Positions 13,873-19,003 of a stretch of DNA of 19,003 nt are shown here, one piece after another. The position numbers and the translations under genes were made by a program. Each line of letters begins with the position of its first letter. Position 1 is the stretch's first letter. Origin of the DNA: Candidatus Elusimicrobium euhamitermitis (GTDB lineage: Bacteria > Elusimicrobiota > Elusimicrobia > Elusimicrobiales > Elusimicrobiaceae). The stretch is from positions 1-19,003 of the forward strand of contig JAIRUU010000103.1 in the NCBI GenBank assembly GCA_031254225.1. The letters are read 5' to 3'. The notes below the pieces were generated by a model. The model ran no database searches. It was not told where the DNA came from and saw only the letters and a list, made by a program, of their open reading frames with translations.

Positions 13873-14580
13873 ATGAAACCGTATGAAAAAATAATTGTGG
13901 CGCTGGACGTGGAAAATGAAAGAGCCGCGCTGTCTTTGGTTAAAAAACTTAAAGGGCGCGTCGGCGTATTTAAAGTGGGGAAAGAACTTTTTACCGCCGC
14001 GGGGCCCGGCATTGTTAAAAAAATACAAAAGCTGGGCGGCAGGGTTTTTCTTGATTTAAAATTCCACGATATACCGAACACCGTCGCGAAAGCAGTGGCG
14101 CAGGCGGCGAAGCTCGGCGTTTATATGATGACGATACATGCCTCCGGCGGGACTGAGATGATGGCCTCCGCCGTCAACGCCGCACGGGAAAACGCGCCGA
14201 AAGGCAAAAAGCCTATACTGTTGGCCGTCACGGTTTTGACGAGCCTTGACGATGACGCGCTTAAAAAAATAGGTTTTAACCAAGGCGCAGAGCAAATGGT
14301 TTTGCGCCTTGCCCAAATGGCGCGGGAAGTGGGCGTTGACGGCATAGTTTCATCGCCGAAAGAATTAAAAATGTTGAGGACTGCCCTCGGCCCGTCAATG
14401 GTTTTGGTTACGCCCGGCATACGCCCCGCGTGGAGCGCGGCCGGCGACCAGAAACGCATTACCACGCCCGCGCAGGCCGTTAAAGACGGCTGTAATTTTA
14501 TGGTTATCGGCCGCCCGATAACCGCGCATAAAAATCCCGCCGAAGCCGCAAAACTTATAGCAAAGGAAATAATATCTTAA
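13873..14580 (+). CDS. pyrF: orotidine 5'-phosphate decarboxylase
   Basis: PyrF decarboxylates OMP to UMP, the last step of the pathway. The 235-residue product fits the common bacterial group. It has VALDV (8-12), FKVGKELF (33-40), the catalytic DLKFHDIPNT (61-70, with Asp61, Lys63 and Asp66), VTPGIRP, and IGRPIT near the C-terminus. A GGAG ribosome site stands 9 bases before the ATG, giving it independent translation after the hairpin-containing gap. pyrE, which makes OMP, is not nearby. Confidence 0.96.
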   Translation: MKPYEKIIVALDVENERAALSLVKKLKGRVGVFKVGKELFTAAGPGIVKKIQKLGGRVFLDLKFHDIPNTVAKAVAQAAKLGVYMMTIHASGGTEMMASAVNAARENAPKGKKPILLAVTVLTSLDDDALKKIGFNQGAEQMVLRLAQMAREVGVDGIVSSPKELKMLRTALGPSMVLVTPGIRPAWSAAGDQKRITTPAQAVKDGCNFMVIGRPITAHKNPAEAAKLIAKEIIS

Positions 14581-14615
14581 AATGCTAAAATATAATAAAT
14601 ATTAAAGAGGGTTAT

Positions 14616-15674
14616 ATGGCTGATAAAAAAATAGACGCGCAGATTTTAAAAAATTTCCAGAAACAATTATCAAAAAATAAAATCGGCGCGTACATTGTAA
14701 CAGACCATATTGACCAGCTTTATCTGGCGGGTTTTTCTTTTTTAAGTATGGAAGCGGCTTTTTTGATAACCCCTAGGGAAATGTTTTGTTTCACGCGCGA
14801 TTTATATATCAAACAAATTAATACTTTTTGCCCGTTTATGAACGCGGAATGTTCCTTAAATTACGCCGCGTCCGCCGCGCAAAAAGCGGGGAAAATGAAA
14901 TTAAAAAACGTTTGTTTTGACGCCGCGAAAACAAGTTATCTTGACGGTAAAATTTTTGACGCGGCAGGTTTTAAACCGTCGGTTTTTACGCCCGCTAAAA
15001 TGCGCGAAGTTAAGACTGCCGCCGAAATTAAAACAATGCGCCGCGTCGGCCAAATTGTTTTTGATATCTGCGGACATATTAAAAAATTTATTAAAACAGG
15101 CATGACGGAAATAGAGGTCGCCGCTGAAATTGACAGGTATATGAAAGGCTGGGGCGTGACATCTTCCAATTATCCGACGATAGTATGTTTTGGCGTAAAT
15201 TCAAATAACGCCCATCACATTCCTACCGATACAAAACTCAAAGACGAAATGCCTGTGCTCACGGATTTCGTTTGTCTTTATAAAGGCTATTTTTCGGACA
15301 TTACCCGCAGCTGGTGGCACGGCAAAAAACCGACGGAGGAATATAAAAAAGTTTGGAATATAGTTAACGCCGCCCGCGCCGCCGGCGTTAAAGCGGCCAA
15401 GCCCGGCATTACGGGAAAAGAGTTGGATTTAACCGCCAGAGATATTATTACCGCCGCCGGGTACGGCAAATATTTTATACACCGCACGGGCCACGGCATC
15501 GGCATGGAACCGCATGAAAATCCCTGCGCGCAGTCAAACAATACCGAAAAATTTGTAGAAAATAACGTCGTTACCATTGAACCGGGTATTTATCTGCCGG
15601 GCAAATTCGGAATCAGGCTGGAAGATACCGTAGTTATCAGTAAAACCGGCGGGCTGATTTTAACAAAACCATGA
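14616..15674 (+). CDS. M24-family metallopeptidase (Xaa-Pro peptidase-like), first of tandem pair
   Basis: The 352-residue cytosolic protein has a creatinase-type N-terminal domain (about 10-125) and a pita-bread M24 catalytic domain (about 135-350). The five expected metal ligands are all present: Asp217 (TDF), Asp228 (SDITR), His293 (GHGIG), Glu322 (IEPGIY) and Glu336 (RLEDT). It probably removes N-terminal residues before proline or splits X-Pro dipeptides, with metal ions. The usual DxG of the first ligand is DFV here. It starts 36 bp after pyrF with GAGG six bases upstream. A TATAAT at 14591-14596 without a clear -35 could be a local promoter. It overlaps its paralogue by 4 bp. Confidence 0.92.
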   Translation: MADKKIDAQILKNFQKQLSKNKIGAYIVTDHIDQLYLAGFSFLSMEAAFLITPREMFCFTRDLYIKQINTFCPFMNAECSLNYAASAAQKAGKMKLKNVCFDAAKTSYLDGKIFDAAGFKPSVFTPAKMREVKTAAEIKTMRRVGQIVFDICGHIKKFIKTGMTEIEVAAEIDRYMKGWGVTSSNYPTIVCFGVNSNNAHHIPTDTKLKDEMPVLTDFVCLYKGYFSDITRSWWHGKKPTEEYKKVWNIVNAARAAGVKAAKPGITGKELDLTARDIITAAGYGKYFIHRTGHGIGMEPHENPCAQSNNTEKFVENNVVTIEPGIYLPGKFGIRLEDTVVISKTGGLILTKP

Positions 15675-16714
15675 TGACCGATGTGGAAATTAAAAAATTT
15701 CTTTCGTTAATAAAACCTTATAACGGGTATGTTACAAGCGACGTTACGGACATGCGTTATTTTACCGGCCGCGCGTTTAACCCGACTGAAAAAGTTTTTA
15801 TGCTTGTCCGCACCGCCGGCATTACGTTTTTTTGCGGAACTATTTCTTATGATACGCTAAAGGCTGCGCTGCCGTCTGCGGAGATTGTGCTGTCCGCGGT
15901 TAAAGGCAATACTGCCGTGATTGCGGAATATATTAAGAAAAATAAAATTACCGGTCTGGCGTTTGATGAAAACAAAGAATTTTTTGCGGCGGGGGAAATT
16001 TTAAAGGCTGCGGGCGTACAACCCGCGGCGGATGTTACGGCGGCGGCGCGCGCTATAAAAACCCAGACGGAAATTAAATTTATCAGCCGCGCGTGCAATA
16101 TCACTTACCGCGCTTACAAATACGTCAGGCCGCGTATCAAAACCGGCATGACTGAGGCGGCCGTCGCCCGCATGCTTGAAAATTTTATGATGAATGCGGG
16201 GGCGGAAAAGGACGCGTTTGGCGCGATAGTCGCGTTTGGAAAAAATGCCGCTTCGCCGCACCATACGAGGGGCCAGACAAAACTTAAAGCGCAAGACGCG
16301 GTGCTTTTGGATTTCGGCTGCGTCTGCAACGGCTGTTACTCGGATATGACGCGCAGCTGGTGGCACGGCGGCGGCGAGCCCGCAGAGTATAAAAAAATTT
16401 GGAAGATTGTTGAAGCCGCACAACGCGCGGCGCTTAAAAAAATTAAAACCGGACTGCCCGCAAAAGAAGCTGACAAAATTTCACGCGATATTATTGCGGC
16501 CGCGGGTTACGGCAACATGGTGCACTCTCTAGGCCACGGCGTTGGGTTGAATATCCATGAAGCTCCGTCTCTTTCCCCGCGCAGCGAAGAAATTTTGCGC
16601 GCGGATCAGGTATTTACCGTTGAGCCCGGCATTTATCTGCCTGGGAAATACGGCGTGCGGCTGGAAGAAACGGTGTTGCTTGAAAAATCCTGCATAAAAA
16701 TTTTAACTAAATAA
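15671..16714 (+). CDS. M24-family metallopeptidase (Xaa-Pro peptidase-like), second of tandem pair
   Basis: The 347-residue protein is a paralogue of the gene just upstream, with the same two-domain layout. Metal ligands are Asp214 (LLDFG), Asp225 (SDMTR), His289 (GHGVG), Glu318 (VEPGIY) and Glu332 (RLEET), so it should be active. Both paralogues share 'TRSWWHG' after the second Asp and 'YLPGK(F/Y)G' near the end, in positions that vary in the family at large, which points to local duplication. The N-terminal domains differ much more, so substrate choice may have diverged or the two may form a heterodimer. The start overlaps the first copy by 4 bp, and efp follows after 11 bp. Confidence 0.92.
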   Translation: MMTDVEIKKFLSLIKPYNGYVTSDVTDMRYFTGRAFNPTEKVFMLVRTAGITFFCGTISYDTLKAALPSAEIVLSAVKGNTAVIAEYIKKNKITGLAFDENKEFFAAGEILKAAGVQPAADVTAAARAIKTQTEIKFISRACNITYRAYKYVRPRIKTGMTEAAVARMLENFMMNAGAEKDAFGAIVAFGKNAASPHHTRGQTKLKAQDAVLLDFGCVCNGCYSDMTRSWWHGGGEPAEYKKIWKIVEAAQRAALKKIKTGLPAKEADKISRDIIAAAGYGNMVHSLGHGVGLNIHEAPSLSPRSEEILRADQVFTVEPGIYLPGKYGVRLEETVLLEKSCIKILTK

Positions 16715-16725
16715 AAGGAGCAGTT

Positions 16726-17286
16726 ATGATTACGACGAGCGATTTTAAAGAAGGATTAATTTTTGAGGACCCTATTGAGGGCATTGTGGAAATTGTTGAA
16801 TACCAGCACCACCGCAAAAGCCAGGCCCGCGCCGTTATAAGAGTGAAACTTAAAAAAATTGATACGGGAACTTACCTTGAAACTTCTTACAGGCCGGAAG
16901 ATAAATTTAAGGACGTTTCCGTTGAAAAGCGCCCGTTCGCGTATCTTTATACCGAGGGCGGCATGGCGCATTTTATGAATAACGAAAATTTTGAGCAGGT
17001 CGCCGTGCCTCTTGAAAAACTTAAAGAACAGAAAAAATATTTAGTTGACAATATGGAATGCATAGGCCTTTATATTAACGACAGGCTTTTTGACATAGTT
17101 CTGCCTATTAAAGTGGCTCTGACGATAAAATCCACAGTGCCGGGCGTTAAGGGGGATACCGTGTCCAACCTTACTAAAGACGCGGAGCTTGAGACGGGCA
17201 CGCCCATTAAAGTGCCGCTGTTTATCAACGAAGGCGACAAAATAATTATTGACACCCGCTACTGCACCTACGTGGAACGCGCTTGA
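16726..17286 (+). CDS. efp: elongation factor P with non-canonical tip loop
   Basis: EF-P rescues ribosomes stalled at proline runs. The 186-residue length and three-barrel layout match: a KOW-like N-domain (1-62), a central OB domain with 'HFMNNENFEQV' (about 82-92), and a C-domain ending in 'GDKIIIDTRYCTYVERA'. The tip loop of domain 1, normally around P-G-K/R-G, reads HHRKSQARA (28-36). Aligning the following RVKL places Q33 at the position of E. coli Lys34, with Lys31 and Arg30/Arg35 nearby. Any modification must therefore use another residue or be absent. AAGGAG stands 7 bases before the ATG. It follows two proline-related peptidases, a common neighbourhood for efp. Confidence 0.95.
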   Translation: MITTSDFKEGLIFEDPIEGIVEIVEYQHHRKSQARAVIRVKLKKIDTGTYLETSYRPEDKFKDVSVEKRPFAYLYTEGGMAHFMNNENFEQVAVPLEKLKEQKKYLVDNMECIGLYINDRLFDIVLPIKVALTIKSTVPGVKGDTVSNLTKDAELETGTPIKVPLFINEGDKIIIDTRYCTYVERA

Positions 17287-17768
17287 TGAAAAAGCTCGTT
17301 CCCGTTTTCCTCATGATTGCCTGCGTTAATTTGCACGCTTTAAATGTCGCGGGTTTTACGACGGAGGACGGGACTGGGCGGTTTAATTTCGGCCCGTTTG
17401 AAATAAGAAACGCGGAGTTTGAAAATAATACTTTGATAATGCCGCTTGAGAGGGACGAATATAAAAATATTACATTGCTCACTCGGGATTTTTATAATAA
17501 GCTGGCGCAGTGTTTTGACAAGTGTTCTTACGCGCCCGCGGGCGAAATAAAGTTTGAAGTGACGGACGCGGCGGCCGTTGGCAAAATATTTCTTGCCACG
17601 GTTACTTTTGACAAGGAAATGAGCGTGACTTTTGTGGTCTCAGACGCTAAAGGCAGGTTTTACGTCAGGCGCCCGTCGGATTTTATTTTTACGGATAAAC
17701 TTTTTGAGAAAAACGTTAAAGAGAAAATAAGAGAGGCCGTAAGTGAAAGCCGTAAACAAACGAAATAA
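17283..17768 (+). CDS. small exported protein of unknown function
   Basis: The 161-residue product begins with a signal peptide (MMKKLVPVFLMIACVNLHALN). Cleavage by signal peptidase I after LHA is plausible. 'MIAC' is an imperfect lipobox, so a lipoprotein is a weaker alternative. The mature part is mixed alpha/beta with two Cys close together (AQCFDKCSYA) and a basic C-terminus. I do not recognise a family. The start overlaps efp by 4 bp and the end overlaps the DUF192 gene by 26 bp, which supports that it is a real gene. Confidence 0.8.
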   Translation: MMKKLVPVFLMIACVNLHALNVAGFTTEDGTGRFNFGPFEIRNAEFENNTLIMPLERDEYKNITLLTRDFYNKLAQCFDKCSYAPAGEIKFEVTDAAAVGKIFLATVTFDKEMSVTFVVSDAKGRFYVRRPSDFIFTDKLFEKNVKEKIREAVSESRKQTK

Positions 17769-18084
17769 TTTTATGCTGGCGGACGTTATAGAAGTAGCGG
17801 CCTCCGCGGGCGAACGCATGAAAGGGCTGCTGGGCCGGAAAGAATTGCCGGCGGGGCAAGGGCTGCTTATAAAGAAATGCAACGGCATACACATGTTTTT
17901 TATGCGCTTTGTCATAGACGCCGTGTTTTTGTCTAAAGAAGACGAAGTAGTTTATATTCTGCGTAATTTTAAACCGTGGCGCGTCAGCAAAATAGTAAGC
18001 CGCGCGGCGGCGGTGCTGGAGCTGCCGGCAGGGACTTTGGGGAATAATGTTAAAGAGGGGGATTTTATAGATTTTGTAGTATAA
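17743..18084 (+). CDS. DUF192 family protein
   Basis: The 113-residue product matches the DUF192 layout: 'ERMKGLLGRKELPAGQGLLI' (24-43), 'HMFFMRFVIDAVFLSKEDEVV' (50-70) and 'AVLELPAGT' to 'VKEGDFIDF'. The function of the family is not established. Many members are exported; this one has no signal peptide and should be cytosolic. The start is GTG, with GAGG six bases upstream, inside the preceding gene (26 bp overlap). A later ATG at 17773 would remove ten residues and is possible. Confidence 0.85.
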   Translation: MKAVNKRNNFMLADVIEVAASAGERMKGLLGRKELPAGQGLLIKKCNGIHMFFMRFVIDAVFLSKEDEVVYILRNFKPWRVSKIVSRAAAVLELPAGTLGNNVKEGDFIDFVV

Positions 18085-18091
18085 TAATTTT

Positions 18092-18811
18092 ATGAGAAAA
18101 ATTCTTTTTATTTTATTTTTAGGGTTTTTGGCTGCTCAAGCTTTTGCAAGCGGGAGTTATAAAGATTTTTCCGCCAACGTGACGGCGGGTAATTTAAAAT
18201 ATTTTGCAAAAGATATGGGCGGTCTTTTGGGCGCCGGCACTTTTACGACGGGGCGCGTGCTGGGCTGGGGCGGCTTTCAGGTGGGGCCGCACGCTTCAAT
18301 GTGGTTTAACCCGTCTGACAAAAATACCGCGCTCGGAAAGGACGCGGGCGCGATGATTATGCCGTGGATGCAGGCCGATATCGGCTTCCCGTGGCGCATT
18401 GACGGGTTTATCCGCGCGGGCACTTTTGACGGTTTTACGTCGGCAGGCGGCGGTTTCCGCTGGGGCATTTTCAGGCCGACGCAGACAGAATGGGCTTTCC
18501 AAACAATGATAGTCGCCGCGGCGGACGCAGGCGTGGCGGACAGCTTTTCCCTTTCGCATTATCACGGCAGTCTTGTGCTTTCCATGACGATGAAATATTT
18601 TACGCCTTATGTTTCCGCCGGCGTTGACAATACCACGGTTACCGTTAAGGACGTGCGCGCCGCCATGGACGGCACGGCCGAGAGCGTGTGGACGCCGCGT
18701 TATCTTGTGGGCGTAAATTTTAAACTGCCTATGTATTTGGATTTAAGTTTAGCCGGAAACTGGGCCAATTACGGCCCGGGCGCGGAAGCAAGTTTTACGC
18801 TGCGGTTTTAA
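18092..18811 (+). CDS. outer-membrane beta-barrel-like protein
   Basis: The 239-residue product has a signal peptide (MRKILFILFLGFLAAQAFA) and a mature part rich in Gly and aromatic residues in alternating strands, ending in Phe (EASFTLRF), the usual end of an outer-membrane barrel. The size fits an 8- or 10-strand barrel. I do not recognise a specific family. No Shine-Dalgarno sequence precedes the ATG; a TATAAT at 18080-18085 lies so close that a transcript from it would be leaderless, but no -35 box is visible. It starts 7 bp after the DUF192 stop. Confidence 0.8.
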   Translation: MRKILFILFLGFLAAQAFASGSYKDFSANVTAGNLKYFAKDMGGLLGAGTFTTGRVLGWGGFQVGPHASMWFNPSDKNTALGKDAGAMIMPWMQADIGFPWRIDGFIRAGTFDGFTSAGGGFRWGIFRPTQTEWAFQTMIVAAADAGVADSFSLSHYHGSLVLSMTMKYFTPYVSAGVDNTTVTVKDVRAAMDGTAESVWTPRYLVGVNFKLPMYLDLSLAGNWANYGPGAEASFTLRF

Positions 18812-18814
18812 TTT

Positions 18815-19003
18815 ATGAATGAAAAAATTGAAATATTTATTGAGCATTTTAAGACGGGGTTTTTAAAAGCTTCGGCATTTTTTGCCGTATGGTTTATTGT
18901 TTATAACCCGCTGATGTTTCTCATTAGATTCCCTTTTAGAACAATAACCGAGCAGACTACGCAGGCTTTCATATCAATACCTTTCATTTTATTTTATGCT
19001 GTT
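18815..19003 (+). CDS. membrane protein, 3' end outside window
   Basis: An open frame from the ATG at 18815 runs 63 codons to the window edge without a stop. The N-terminus is MNEKIEIFIEHFKTGFLKAS, followed by two hydrophobic stretches (about 21-41 and from 55 on). It starts 3 bp after the barrel gene's stop, with no clear ribosome site, so coupling to the upstream gene is likely. No family can be named from this fragment. Confidence 0.6.
   Translation, partial: MNEKIEIFIEHFKTGFLKASAFFAVWFIVYNPLMFLIRFPFRTITEQTTQAFISIPFILFYAV

Noticed and set aside
12834..14081. 415-codon minus-strand reading frame across pyrK, pyrD and pyrF
   Set aside because: It is antisense to well-conserved enzymes, has low-complexity Ser/Phe/Pro composition and no ribosome site; long shadows are expected with this GC-rich codon use.

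Overview
The window most likely comes from a diderm, fermentative bacterium of the Elusimicrobiota type; this is inference, not a database result. The signs are an lpxK gene (lipid A, so an outer membrane), a type IV pilin-like prepilin whose core and Cys-containing end resemble Elusimicrobiota pilins as I remember them, an NAD-type dihydroorotate dehydrogenase (PyrD/PyrK), a beta-barrel-like protein, A/T-rich spacers and many ATGA-type gene overlaps.

Left arm, minus strand (1-6816). Reading leftward from the divergent centre: tRNA-Lys(CTT), tRNA-Leu(TAG), a palindrome-rich spacer carrying a second copy of the tRNA-Leu 3' end, tig (trigger factor), two hairpins that look like terminators, a consensus-like sigma70 promoter, a prepilin with 14 cysteine-rich tandem repeats at its C-terminus, lpxK, a polytopic membrane protein with a long cytoplasmic-type tail, and a second membrane protein cut by the window edge.

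Right arm, plus strand (6948-19003). It begins with a secreted DUF885-family protein that has lost the family's metal-binding motif, followed by a strong terminator. Next comes a pyrimidine operon, pyrR-pyrB-pyrC-(L,D-transpeptidase)-pyrK-pyrD-pyrF, almost all with overlapping stops and starts. Its leader has what looks like a complete PyrR attenuator: a 13/14 match to the PyrR-binding loop, a candidate antiterminator and an intrinsic terminator. The operon covers carbamoyl-aspartate to orotate and OMP to UMP; carA/carB and pyrE are not in the window. Downstream are two tandem M24 peptidase paralogues, efp with an unusual tip loop, a small secreted protein, a DUF192 protein, an outer-membrane-like barrel and the start of another membrane protein.

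The items most worth a second look are the pilin with its cysteine-repeat stalk, the PyrR attenuator, the tRNA 3'-end duplication 178 bp from its parent, the probably inactive DUF885 protein, the non-canonical EF-P loop, and the cell-wall enzyme inside the pyr operon. I see no CRISPR array, insertion sequence, integrase, rRNA or phage gene.
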